Shown here: positions 24,600 to 34,903 of the stretch, piece by piece | Position numbering within the stretch: position 1 is the first letter of the stretch | Layout of the letters: each line of letters starts with the position of its first letter | Source of the DNA: Xenopus tropicalis | Lineage: Eukaryota > Chordata > Amphibia > Anura > Pipidae | Direction: 5' to 3' | NCBI RefSeq assembly: GCF_000004195.4 | Contig: NC_030683.2 | Coordinates: 69,969,764 to 70,033,763, forward strand | DNA: 64,000 nt | The notes under the pieces: model-generated | The model's input: only the letters and a program-made list of their open reading frames with translations | What the model was told of the DNA's origin: nothing | The model's database searches: none | Position numbers and translations under genes: made by a program

Positions 24600-25576
24600 T
24601 CCCACTTAACTGAACTAATGATCTTTCCACCTAAGCCTGGTCCTACCCCCCCCCCCCCCCTTTTCTATCTCTACTGAAGGCACCCTCATCAACCCGGTCG
24701 ATTCGGTGCGTTGTTTGGGGGTGATCTTTGACTCCAGTCTCTCCTTCTCTGACCATATTAACACCACTGTCACTTTTTCTTGCGCAATATTGCTAAAATC
24801 CATCCCTTTCTTTCTACTGCAACAGTAAAACTTTCTAGGCTGCTCATGCATGCTCTCATCCTATCCCGACTTGACTACTGTAACCTGCTACTAACCGGCC
24901 TCCCTAACTCCCATCTTTCCCCCATACAGTCTTTATTAAATACTGCTGACAGAATTCTCCTCCTCTCATCCAGGAGAGTTCAGGCCCTCCCCCTTATCGT
25001 GGCTTATCGTGGCTTCCTATTAAACAAACAATATTTTACAAACTCCTCTTAACCTTCAAAGCCCTCCATTCCTCTGCTCCTCACTACATAATCTCCGTAC
25101 ATTCCTGGCCGACTCCTTTGTTCCTCACAGAGCAATCGTTTGGTTGCGCCCCCCACTATTACTGCTGTTTCCCACCTTAAACCTTTCTGCCTTGCTGCCC
25201 CTTACATTTGGAATGCCCTCCCTGATTTCCTCCGGAGAGAATCCTCCCTCTTTTTAAAACTAAACTTAAAAACTACCTTTTGGAGCACTCGCCCAGCACC
25301 TGATCTGGAAACTAGCACTTATATTGTAGTGTCACCCACTGTGACCTACAGCACTTATATTTGCCTACTTGTGTCTGTAAGTTCCCTTCCCATATAGATT
25401 GTAAGCTCTATGGGGCAGGGACCTCCATCCTCTTGTGTCTTTGACTCTTATCTTATTGCAACTGTATCTTTTATTTATTTGTGTTTATTGTAATACTTTG
25501 TATTAATGTATTCTACTGTACAGCGCTGTGTACATAAGTAGCACTTTATAAATAATGATATACATACATACATACT
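24600..25576 (+). pseudogene. L2/CR1-group LINE, 5'-truncated, frameshifted
   Basis: Three frames together give the end of a LINE reverse transcriptase. About 24690-24780 encodes VRCLGVIFDSSLSFSDHI. About 24780-25052 encodes LRNIAKIHPFLS...HALILSRLDYCNLLLTGLP. About 25140-25330 encodes HLKPFCLAAPYIWNALPD. The LDYCN and WNALP blocks are standard for this group. A C-run (24648-24660) and frameshifts break the frame. The tail carries 'gattgtaagctctatggggcagggacctcc', 'tactgtacagcgctg' and 'gcactttataaata', then TACA repeats. The catalytic FADD motif is absent through truncation. The clade (L2 rather than CR1) is inferred from the tail. Confidence 0.8.
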
Positions 25577-25910
25577 TAACTAGCCACAGTTTCCTATTTG
25601 CTTACCTGATCTCTGCTATTGTGCCCTTAGAAGCCAAATGAAGGGTAAGTCCTAACACCACAGGGAAAACAGGGTCATAAATGGACCACCCTATATCAAG
25701 ATACCTAAGGGGTAATGTAAAAAGAATTCAAAGTTTTCAACAGGTCTAGTAACCTATAGCAAGAAATAAGGAGGTACCATTTATTAGTCACATGTAATTG
25801 GATGCTAGTGTTTTTCAAAGATTTTGGGTTGAAGAATAACATCATGGTTAGGGTTGCTAACTTTTCTGGAAAAAATACAGCCCTTCCTATATCTTTATAT
25901 TTCTTCCCTT
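25577..25910. other. No gene seen
   Basis: Unassigned; the last ~60 bp ('agggttgctaacttttctgg...cccttcctatatc') look like dispersed repeat and partly mirror 26100-26132. Confidence 0.4.
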
Positions 25911-26100
25911 TTAAAGCAGACCTGTCACCTTTACCTTAAAAATCTGCTACTAGTAGAACAGACAGTAATAAAAAGCAATGCTTGTTTTTTTGTTTTTTTT
26001 TAATCAAAATTTCCCAACACAAATTTATTCATGTTTGCCAATCACACTGGAGTAACTCCAGTAGCAGATTTTTAAGGTAAGGGTAACAGGTTTGCTTTAA
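25911..26100. mobile_element. T2-like MITE with long inverted repeats
   Basis: The left 'TTAAAGCAGACCTGTCACC...ccttaaaaatctgctact' is inverse to the right 'agtagcagatttttaagg...GTAACAGGTTTGCTTTAA', with TTAA at both edges. The inverted pairing continues outside (about 25885-25910 with 26101-26132), so the insertion may have landed in a palindrome or the element may be larger. The terminus departs from TTAAAGGRR by one base. Confidence 0.6.
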
Positions 26101-26175
26101 AAGGGAAGCAAGATAAAGATCTAGGAAGGACTCCAATGGGCAAATTTATCAAAATGTGAATTTAGAACTTAACAC

Positions 26176-26318
26176 ATAAAAACTCATCTACGTTCTATTC
26201 ATTCCTATGGGATTTTTAGAAGCGTATTTATCAATTGGTGAAAGTTAGAACTCACTATTTGATAAATACACTTCTAAAAATCCCATAGGAATGAATAGAA
26301 CACGGAGGAGTTTTTATT
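26176..26318. repeat. Hairpin MITE, ~58 bp arms
   Basis: The left arm 'ttctattcattcctatggga' and 'tttttagaagcgtatttatcaa' is inverse to the right arm 'ttgataaatacacttctaaaaa' and 'tcccataggaatgaatagaa'. The loop is about 25 bp. Ends and TSD are unresolved. Confidence 0.7.
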
Positions 26319-27041
26319 CAACGTCACAGCTCCCACTCTTCTCCCCCTCCCTAGTGCAGGCTAAGAATCATGTTCTGTTTTATTGAAAAAGTGCCCACAG
26401 AACAGTGCTTCAGATGCATCTAGTTGTTGTGAGTGTGCTCTCTAAGTGCACGGATTCTGTATGCATGAAACAGTTAAAAAGCAAGGTGTTACTTTTCTAA
26501 ATTACTTCAATGATGTTGTTTCTCCAGTCCATGTGCTTTCTTTAACATGCATATGATCTACATCACATATATATATATATATATATATATAAACCCATAT
26601 AAATCAGCACTAGGTCTATAACCTAATCCTGATTTATCTTTCGAAGTGCTTCCAATTAAGATAATGATGTTTGATCTCCTGCTGAACAGACGTGGATTTA
26701 CATTCCTGTTGATATTAAAACAATGCGTCTTTGATTTCATATCATTGGGCATGTAATACTTGGATTTTTTATTAAATAATTAATTTTGGATGTGGTATTA
26801 TTGGTATGTGATCCATCTTTAATAAAAACATTATCCTAACAGCTCAACATGCTATCTTCCATACACTCCATCTAAATTAAATTAAATGTAATACCACTAA
26901 TTGAAAGCATATCCAAGTATATAATATATGATTTACTGCTGTCCTTTTGCTATACTGTATGTATAGCATTTTTATCTGCCTCACTTTACATTGTGGGATT
27001 TTATGTAATGTTATTATAATTTTTTTTTTATTCATTACAGA
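26319..27041. other. No gene; AT microsatellite
   Basis: Contains an AT microsatellite (26567-26591). The last 25 bases before 27042 (T-run then 'attcattacag') would serve as a splice acceptor for the Kolobok-like ORF that follows. Confidence 0.4.
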
Positions 27042-28545
27042 ATGCCAAAGTGTTTGTTTTGAAATTTCCCTCCTAAGACTGGAAATAAAGCATTATTCCC
27101 AGCAGTGGTATTACAATGTCTAGAAAGAAAAGAAACTTAAAAAGAATAAAAATATGGCTACAATTTACCAACCAAGATTTTCACTGATGGATTTGGTCAA
27201 CAAATTCTAACTGACCCAAACATTACCCGAATATTACAGAATAAGTTCTGTTCATTTTACAGAAAATTCATATATTTTCAAAGGAACTAGAAGATTCCTT
27301 TGAGATGATGCAGTACCTACTCTACGATTTGACAATACACCAATGTTTTCTAAATCTTGGATGACTAGATGATTAATACAAAGTTTAAATAAGTAAGTTG
27401 TACCTTCAACTTCTACAATATTACCACAACCCTGTAAATTGTCATATGATTAAAATATCAGCTGCTACCAAAGAAACTCTAACTGATCCTAATATGTTTA
27501 ATATCAGCCATAAAATACATTCCGGAAGAGCAAGACTTACTTTATGCTAAAGCATAAAAAGTCAATCTATACCACTCCTATGCATGTCAAATTACAATAA
27601 GTTATTTAACTCACTCAACACCTAAATAAGCGAAAGCTCGAAAGTCTTTGAATATGCAAATAACACTAATTCTTTTGAATCGGGATTCTCCTATCATCAA
27701 TAGAAGTAATGAAGAAGATTTATCAATTATGACATTGAATGAAGAAAGATGGCTTGCCTATTGTTCCAATACCTTCCATCAATTTTACTCCAAAAAAATA
27801 CAAAGAATGGAAGCTATCATCCAGACCCTACACCAACCAAACCTATTTTTTTTTTAATTTTACAGAAGGAGACCAACAAACAGAAATCTATGTTTGGCAA
27901 TATGTCAGCTGGAAATGTGCTGTTAGCTTCATCAATAGTTCTTAGTGGGCCCATAAGTCCATGACTTATTTAATATATTTAATTTAGTTAGTTATTTTTA
28001 TGAGAGCGCCTTTTATTGTTATCAGTGACAAATTTACCTGTTATTGATTTGCATTGGTTGAGCGAGAACAGCAAAGTAAAAGAAGAAATATCTGGGAAGG
28101 CACTATGTTTCGGAGGAGATGGAAATGCAATAGTCATGGATACAGAGCAAAGTACCGTGTCTTTACTACGATTAATTTAAACTTAAAGAAAGTGGTTGAT
28201 TTTGAGGGTGTCCAGGTAACCAAATGTTGATCCTCTGTGACTACAAAACAGTTGGCGTTTAAGAACTGCCTTGAGCAAATTTTACTAAAAATTGGATGTG
28301 CATATCATCACCAGGGATCGTCACCCTGGAATACATAGATTGATAGAAAATAAATATAAAAAGTATACCTGTGGAGATTTGAAAATGTGGCACAACCCAA
28401 TCATTAGCCAGTTCTGCACTGCAAAGGCAATGAGAAAGACCTACAAGAAAAATGGAAATCTTATATATCTATATAAGTTGCTGAAAGATGTGGTTTGCAT
28501 TTGTTATGTTTTTTATTTATTGTGGGAGGTAACAGGTCCCCTTCA
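27042..28545 (+). pseudogene. THAP-domain Kolobok-like transposase, degenerate
   Basis: Fragments in the right order for a THAP-containing transposase are spread over three frames. The N-terminus MPKC opens at 27042. The THAP C-terminal half is visible at about 27241-27335, including the zinc-ligand histidine in SVHFTENSY (27253) and DDAVPTL (27304-27324), with a stop codon at 27301 inside it. MSAGNVLLASSIVLSG lies at about 27901-27948. A catalytic-type block reads GKALCFGGDGN near 28096-28126, then after a frameshift CNSHGYRAKYRVFTT and KKVVDFEGVQVT (28126-28220). IITRDRH lies near 28304-28324 with the aspartate at 28316. The terminus AACAGGTCCCCTTCAA (28530-28545) is one base from the T2-type end. 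Several stops and frameshifts show it is dead. The Kolobok assignment combines THAP, motif order and terminus; no search was run. Confidence 0.75.
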
Positions 28546-29156
28546 ATAATATTGGTATCAAGCAATACAAGCTAGGCCTGTAAAACACTAGCCAGGTGGC
28601 AACCCTAGTTGCATATTGTGCACTTAGAACTTGTTAACAAATACCAAACAAACTGCACTTATAGGCTTATTAGGCTTATTTACAATTTTTCGACTTTGTG
28701 AATTTGGGCTTGTTTTTTATCAAATATCAAATAAACTCCCATATTGAATAATATATAACTTGAGTTTTTATGGAAAGGTGAACTTCACCTTTAACTTTCT
28801 GTTTTAGTGATTTTTACTATACAGGACCTGGCAAAGAGAGTTGGAGTGTCCAGAAAACAGGTTTGCAGTGTGCCAGATCCTGTCTTGAGAGAAGAAAAAG
28901 GTTGTGTAAACGTATGTTAAATTAGGTACTTGCACTGCCATAAGATACATCAACTTTGCCCAGTATTTCTCCCAGGCGTGAGTCCTCGTGTGTACTGGAG
29001 GCCAGGGTGTTGTGCAACTGTAACTTACCATAAGGATGGGCACCAGGGGTTTTTGAACTTGAACAGAAACTTATTTATTGAACAGATCCACAAAGGAGCA
29101 TTAACAGACAACAGTGCAAGTCTATTTCATATCACAGGTCATGCTTATGTTGCCCA
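28546..29156. other. Unassigned; LTR-like scrap on minus
   Basis: 28560-28612 looks like dispersed repeat ('ccaggtggcaaccct'). At 29019-29080 the reverse strand reads AATAAATAAGTTTC... ending GTTACA, resembling a U5 end, but no LTR partner was found. Confidence 0.35.
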
Positions 29157-29915
29157 ATTTAGACGGTGCTGCTACTTTTACCATGCAATTACTGCATGTG
29201 GCGCTAACAGGAGCCCTGTGTCACCGCTTACTATGGGGGGCAGGTATAATATTGCTGTTACTTGGCGTGCCTCCACCCAGGGTAGGGACAGGTTGAACTG
29301 TAACACCCCTCCCTGGGAACTCTGTACTGTCCTCCTTGGACAGGGACTCCCTGCAACTCCCCGTACCTTGCCCTCCTTGAGGTTGCTGCTTACCAGGCAG
29401 TTGAAGATCCACTCTGGGAGGAATAGACCAGGAGACAGGATGTGCTGAATAACCAAATAACTTGTTTATTGAATAAACACACAACATCCAGGAGTATAAC
29501 ATGCAGTTCAGGTATTCTCCTTTTGCTTCCTCTTGGAGACCCTCTCACTTGGGTATACCCTGGTACTCCCACCAGAAGACCCTGTTTGGGAGCTCCCCCC
29601 GGTACTCACGCCAGAAGATCCTCTCTTAGGGCTTAGGACTATAACATATACTCCTAAACTAAAGAACTAGAGCCTGTAGCTAACCTCTTCACAGAGGGAG
29701 GTTCCAGGACTAAAACCTTGCACAAAATGGGTGTCATCCCTTTTTATATTGCAGCACACTGCCACCTAGTGGTTGCTGCTGAATAACAAGGAATCTCCCT
29801 TATCACACATAAACAGCTAGGACCACCTTTAGGTGTCCATACCCAAAAGGCCACCCTCTGGTGCCTGTCTAAAGGGGAACCCAGCCTAAGGAGCCCAAAT
29901 CTTGGGATCCCTACA
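29157..29915 (-). repeat. LTR (3' copy) of minus-strand retroelement
   Basis: Read on the minus strand the segment starts TGTAGGGATCCCAAG at 29915, has a TATA-like TATAAAAAGGG (complement of 29738-29748) and an AATAAA signal (complement of 29465-29470). It shares about 600 bp with the direct repeat at 31278-31908. The start resembles the TGTAGGGACCC start of the 48 kb LTR. A purine tract (AGGAGAAGAA) abuts it. The U5 edge near 29157 is set only by where homology to the partner stops. Confidence 0.65.
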
Positions 29916-29925
29916 TTCTTCTCCT
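29916..29925 (-). promoter_or_regulatory. Polypurine tract of minus-strand LTR element
   Basis: AGGAGAAGAA directly precedes the TGTAGGG LTR start, as GGGGGAGAA does before 51885. Such tracts prime plus-strand DNA synthesis in LTR elements. Confidence 0.6.
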
Positions 29926-30731
29926 GTTGAAAAATTGTCACCTCCTGGCTGACACATCTCATACAACCCATGTACCTTTACTCAATACTTTTAACATCAC
30001 ACTTCAACAGCCTCTCCTGAGGACTGTCAAGGGTACAATGGGTTTCCTGCAAGAAAATGTTAAACACATAAAAATTTCCCATCAATCCCATAAGTCTTTG
30101 TGTAAATCCCAATGAAGAGTTCCAGTCCTATTAAGAAATTAAATATATATTAAGGAGAACCTCGCATTACAGCTCTACTATAGGATGCTCAGATGTGTGG
30201 TAGGCGTTTAAAGTGATTAGAAAGACACATGTAAGACTGGCACACCTATAACCAATAAAACCTAACCTTTATTATTTTATACTATTAAGAAATTACACAC
30301 ACGGCAAAATAATGGAGAGGACAACTGTTTTGCCCTTAACCATCTTTAAACTTTATGAAACTGGCATCAAATCTCCACGTCTCCTTGAGGAAGTCCATGT
30401 CCCAAGGCAATCAGTACCCTGGGATACTTTCCACCAATGGGTGATTACTTTGATCAGTCCTCCTTAGACTGACAAACCCTCCTGGGTCAACTTTGGGCCT
30501 GGCATCTTCCATGGCCAACACAAAAAAGCTCCCCTCCGGAAATTAAACAGGAGCAGTCCTTGCCTCCCAACCAGCCGGTTGGCTGCGGTGCGGGTAACCT
30601 TCACCCATCCCCCAACAGTGCCTTCTTGGGAAAGCACAAGTCCCTCCTGAGGGGGTACACCGTAACAGCAGGTGTCACTCACCCCTTTTAACAGCAGCTC
30701 CCTCCTGGGAGTTACCATGCCCCCTAGGCCC
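29926..30731 (-). other. Noncoding 3' internal region of LTR element
   Basis: Lies between the short orphan ORF and the polypurine tract. No convincing second frame is seen. Confidence 0.5.
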
Positions 30732-30941
30732 TCACACCATGTAGGTGAACCTCACCTTAACATCTTCATAAGGTGCATAGTACCTGGGGTGGGGCTTGAC
30801 CTCTGTGCTGAAGTACTGTGGCTCAGGATTCTTTCTACCGCAGCTGTGCACAGTGTGACGCAGTACAGTGCGCCCCCACCACCACTCTTTCTCAGGCAGG
30901 GAGGAGATGCTGGTCTCCCCGCTTTCTGAAGCTGCTCTCAT
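30732..30941 (-). CDS. Short orphan ORF, same C-terminal domain as 49707-51023
   Basis: A 69-codon frame starting MRAASESGE at 30941; an upstream in-frame ATG at 31019 would add 26 residues. Residues 18-35 (KEWWWGRTVLRHTVHSCG) match EWWYCRTIMKHFVKSCG of the 438-residue protein at 49707-51023. The end KPHPRYYAPYEDVKVRF matches KPHPRYYISYEDTVERF there, and both stop within four residues. The zinc-ribbon-like N-terminus and the proline/threonine-rich middle are absent, so this is an internally deleted or compact version, and may be a broken copy. It sits between LTRs in the same position as its larger relative. No function is known to me. The resemblance is by direct comparison within this window. 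Confidence 0.6.
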   Translation of the reverse strand: MRAASESGETSISSLPEKEWWWGRTVLRHTVHSCGRKNPEPQYFSTEVKPHPRYYAPYEDVKVRFTYMV

Positions 30942-31255
30942 CTTGGGCAATTGTAGATACAGGGTTCTGCTTAGCTCGACGTCTTTCACCACTGGCCAGC
31001 ACTGTTCTAAGATGGCCACCGTGACATCACGCTCTCAGTCATACCCAAGCCTCTTGGTGCACCTTCCAGGTCCCTTTGGCGCCAACAGCCCTGCAACACG
31101 ATTGGCTAGGAGCCTTTCATTATTCCTCTCACGCCAAAATCCCTCTTGGATGCGGATCAGGGTGGCCCAAACTTTAGCATGGACGGAAGTGAGGGTGCAA
31201 CACTCACACAAGGCCTCAGTTCCCTTAGGGCACTTGCTTAACGATTCCTGCTTCT

Positions 31256-31274
31256 AATTTCAGCAGTGCCTCCA
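31256..31274 (-). other. Possible primer binding site
   Basis: The minus strand reads TGGAGGCACTGCTGAAATT just downstream of the right LTR. It resembles a tRNA-Thr-type primer site with several mismatches. Tentative. Confidence 0.35.
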
Positions 31275-31277
31275 AAT

Positions 31278-31908
31278 ATAGCTCACTTTAGAAGGTGCTG
31301 CTACTTTTACCATGCAATTACTGCATGTGGTGCTAACAGGAGCCCTGTGTCCCCGCTTACTATGGGAGGCAGGTATAATATTGCTGTTACTTGGTGTGCC
31401 TCCACCCAGGGTAGGGACAAGTTGAACTGTAACACCCCTCCCTGGGAAACTCTGTACTGTCCTCCTTGGACAGGGACGCCCAGCAACTCCCCGTACCTTG
31501 CCCTCTTTGGGTAGCTGCTTACCAGGCAGTTAAGGATCCACTCTGGGAGGAATAGACCGGGAGACAAGATGTGCTGAATAACCAAATAACTTGTTTATTG
31601 AATGAACACTGGACATCCAGGAGTATAACATGCAGTTCAGGTATTCTCCTCTTGCTTCCTCTTGGAGACCCTCTCACTTGGGCTTACCCCTGGTACTCCT
31701 GCCAGAAGACCCTCTCTTAGGGCTCTCCCTGGTACTCCTGCCAGAGCGACACTCCCTGAGGCCTCTCCCCGGTACTTACCCCAGTATAACATATACTCCT
31801 AAACTAAAGAACTATAGCCTGTATTTAACCTCTTCACAGAGGGAGGTTCAGGGACTAAAACCTTGCACAAAATGGGTGTCGTCCCTGTTGATATTGCAGC
31901 ACACTGCC
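31278..31908 (-). repeat. LTR (5' copy), U3 end lost
   Basis: A direct repeat of 29157-29764 ('ggtgctgctacttttaccatgc' to 'attgcagcacactgcc'), about 90% or better by eye, with AATAAA as the complement of 31594-31599. Homology to the other LTR ends at 31908, so about 150 bp of U3 is missing or replaced. Confidence 0.6.
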
Positions 31909-32261
31909 TGATCAGGTGGAAATCTATAACAAAATGGACTCTTTCCACATGGCTGCTAAGCCTTTTGTATTGTAACACAGTGCCACCTTATGACCAAACT
32001 GTAGAACTGCAAAGGTCATGCTATGACCCAGTCACAGGGACTTTTGGTTTTTTTTTGGTTTTTTTTAAAGGGGGTCCATAACTTAAATGTAATGTTGCTT
32101 TTTTAATGCTTATAAAGTTTTGGAAAAATGTAGAATTAACTTTTCTGTTGACTGTACTGGCATCTGTTTTGTTATGTGTGCAGAAGAGTTCCCAGGAATC
32201 TGATGCAGCACCAGGCCCTAAACGGTAATCTGTAAATGCTAAATGATAAAAAGGCTGCTGT

Positions 32262-33356
32262 GGTAGTGAGGGACAGAATTTTTCTAGCCTATGTCGTGGA
32301 GGTCCAATAATGAAAGCCAGTACTGACGACTCCCCTTTTTTAAACTACACCCACTTCAGACCACACCCATCTTATCACAAGAGCTTTTAGACCATACCCA
32401 CATTAATGGTGGTAGCACAGTAAAAACCCAAATGGTTGGTGCTCACTGCAGGGATATTACTATTCAATCATATGTGAAAGAAGTATATTAAATCATATTA
32501 AATCACAGGCTTAAATCCTTTTGCCTCCTCCTCTCCTGTGGGTAGAACAGCAACCCATAGCACATAATAACATACCTCAGGATTAACTATTTCCAAATAC
32601 TAACAAACTCCAAGAACAAACCCCCACCAGGTTCACCTACTACAGGTAGCATAGGGTAGGCAGAGTATGGCACACACAGGCAGCATAGGGCAGGCAGAGT
32701 ATGGCACACACCAGCAGCATAGGGCAAGTAGAGTATGGCACAAACAGGCAGAGTAGGGCACACAGGGAGAGTAGACAGACAGAGTATGGCACACATAGGC
32801 AGCCTAGGGCAGGCAGAGTATGGCACACACAGGCAGCATAGGTCAGGCAGAGTATGGCACACACAGGTAGGATAGGACAGGCAGAGTATTGCACACGCAG
32901 ACAGCATAGGGCAGGCAGAGTATGGCACACACAGGCAGCATAGGGCAGGCAGAGTATGGCACACTCAGGCAGCATAGGGCAGGCAGAGTATGGCACACAC
33001 AGGCAGCATAGGGCAGGCAGAGTATGGCACACTCAGGCAGCATAGGGCAGGCAGAGTATGGCACACTCAGGCAGCATAGGGCAGGCAAAGTATAGCACAC
33101 ACAGGCAGGGTAGAGCACGACAGGCAGATAGGGAAGGAGTAGGGAAGGAGACAGGAAAATTACTACCCAGGTAACTTATCACGACCACTCCAAGTTTGTA
33201 CTGCAGTACATACAGTGACACAATGTCAGTACTGTTTCCTGCAGTCTGTCTGTAGGTGTAAAAAATATGGGAGCAATGCACCCAAATCTGAGGCGTGAAC
33301 AATGCAGAGACCAGTTAATCTCAGTACTGATAGCATTTAAAGCTTGGACAGCACTG
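32262..33356 (-). mobile_element. hAT element, one end degraded, carrying minisatellite
   Basis: The left part ('gacagaatttttctagcctatgtcgtggagg', then 'ccacacccatcttatcacaagagcttttag') matches the copy at 54194. The right end TTGGACAGCACTG is the hAT terminus seen at 41267-41279. The left terminus is degraded and no duplication is found. It encloses the 32645-33115 minisatellite. Confidence 0.6.
32645..33115. repeat. 34 bp minisatellite, ~13 units
   Basis: Repeats of 'ggcagcatagggcaggcag' plus 'agtatggcacacaca' with point changes and two shortened units (32745-32790). The long minus-strand Cys/Leu/Pro-rich frames here are products of the repeat. Confidence 0.9.
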
Positions 33357-33589
33357 CTTTAGACCATAACTTCTTTTTTGGGCCTTTTCGTGGCATTTAG
33401 ACCTCTGTGTACTTGAAATGCTAGAGCCTATTTTAAATCTCAGCATGGACCTGTGCAGCACTCTTTTTTAAATATACTCTCTCCTGCACACCTTTTCCAG
33501 TAAGTACTACAGATTTTCATAGTTCTCTTTTTGTTAAGGCACAATTATAAAACTATTCAGGTCTATTGGTCTTAGTGAAGTCATTGCAC

Positions 33590-33785
33590 ATGGATAGAAA
33601 ACCGGCTGCAGGATCGGGTACAGAGGGTGGTTGTTAATGGTGCATTCTCTACTTGGATTAAGGTTCTCAATGGGGTGTTCTACACTGGGTCCACTTTTGT
33701 TTAACTTGTTTATAAATGACTTAGGGGAGGGTATTATAAGTAATGTTTCAGTGTTTGCAGATGACACCAAACTCTGTCACCACAA
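33590..33785 (+). pseudogene. CR1 reverse-transcriptase fragment
   Basis: About 65 codons from the reverse-transcriptase palm. It reads WIENRLQDR and VVVNGAFSTWI, then after a frameshift LGPLLFNLFINDLGEG and VFADDTKLC. FADD is the catalytic motif of the domain (near 33751-33762). A base change near 33676 breaks the normal GVPQGSVLGP context. Both ends are truncated, so this is a dead LINE fragment unconnected with the CR1 piece at 23.8 kb. Confidence 0.8.
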
Positions 33786-34587
33786 CACAAAACATCCAGT
33801 CAGTCGGGTTTCTCCCCAGTAGCCGGGCTGGATCATGGTACAGACAGAGAAATAGGGGAAAGAGTTCTCTGATCCCCTAAAATTACATGATCAAATTATA
33901 GCACTAATGATATAATATATTTTTTTATATAATCACATAAATGCTACCTTTTTTACAACAAGATTTTGTAGTGAGTGCTCTCTTTTTAATACATGTTTGG
34001 ATCTATTACAGATTTTTAAAGATTATGAGGGTTGGTGACTAATGGGGTTGATGTTCTGCGTTACAGTATTCTTAAAACGTCTTCTTTTATATTTATGGTG
34101 ACAGTTTTGTGTTAATTTTTTTGATGCTGTAAATCTGTTGAGAATACAGATTTACAGCATCCAAGGAATAGAAGGAAATGTACAGTGTAACCACAGTGTA
34201 ATTGTGTATTTTGGATTTAACAATAACATGCAAATCAGTTAGAGACGGCACAAAGATGTCATACTTTATCTAATGTCTACATTAATACACAACACTATGG
34301 GTTTTCTAATGCCTGTAAGAGGTCACATTCAATAAGTCATATTCCATTCACTTGGAAAGTCCTTGGTAGAAGTTAGCAAAAAGAGCTCCATTCATTCACC
34401 TGTCCCAGCTGAAATTCTGACAGAAAGAAGACCACTACTGATGCCAGTCATTGCCAATGATATAACACAAGCAGTGTTTGGAAATGTACACAGTTGCCAA
34501 GAGTTGACTACAAGTTACTACAAATTACAGGGGCAGAGAATGTGTGATGATCAATCCCCTTTTTTGGGGTCCTGGCTTAGATTATTA
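33786..34587. other. No gene; perfect 16 bp hairpin
   Basis: GATGCTGTAAATCTGT (34123-34138) and its inverse (34146-34161) form a perfect stem with a 7 base loop. Otherwise unassigned. Confidence 0.5.
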
Positions 34588-34895
34588 CAGGGATCCCCAA
34601 CTGTTTTTATTCATGAGCCACACTCAGATGTAAAAAGTGTTGCCAAGCAACACAAGCATGAAAAAAGTTCTTTGGGGATGCCAAATAAGAATTGTTATTG
34701 GCTATTTAGTAGCCCCATGTGGACTGCTAGTTGGCAGGAGACTCTACTTTGAATAAAATAGTGTCTCTGTGTTTCCAGAACTTGTCTCCAATTCAGAATT
34801 GTAAAAATGGGCATCTACTTTAAAGTCACTAGGTGCAATTTCAAAGAGGGTGGTGAGCAACTTGTTGCCCCCGAGCCACTGGTTGGGGATCACTG
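34588..34895. mobile_element. hAT MITE with 8 bp TSD
   Basis: A 308 bp element with ends CAGGGATCCCCAACTG and CTGGTTGGGGATCACTG. The flanks GATTATTA (34580-34587) and GATTATTG (34896-34903) differ at one base. The terminal repeats and 8 bp duplication place it in hAT. Confidence 0.85.
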
Positions 34896-34903
34896 GATTA
34901 TTG

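Noticed and set aside
29019..29156. LTR end reaching the GTTACA complement at 29019
   Set aside because: Homology with the partner LTR stops near 29157, so the AATAAA-GTTACA stretch may be a different element's end.
29299..29299. LTR edge at the GGTGTTACA complement
   Set aside because: Both copies stay alike for another ~140 bp beyond it, so it is probably not the true edge.
28930..29448. 172-codon plus-strand frame
   Set aside because: It runs antisense across the LTR, has no domain, and its partner LTR copy at 31.3 kb is not open in the same way.
32587..33118. Cys/Leu/Pro-rich minus-strand frames of 125-130 codons
   Set aside because: Direct translation of a 34 bp minisatellite in shifted frames.
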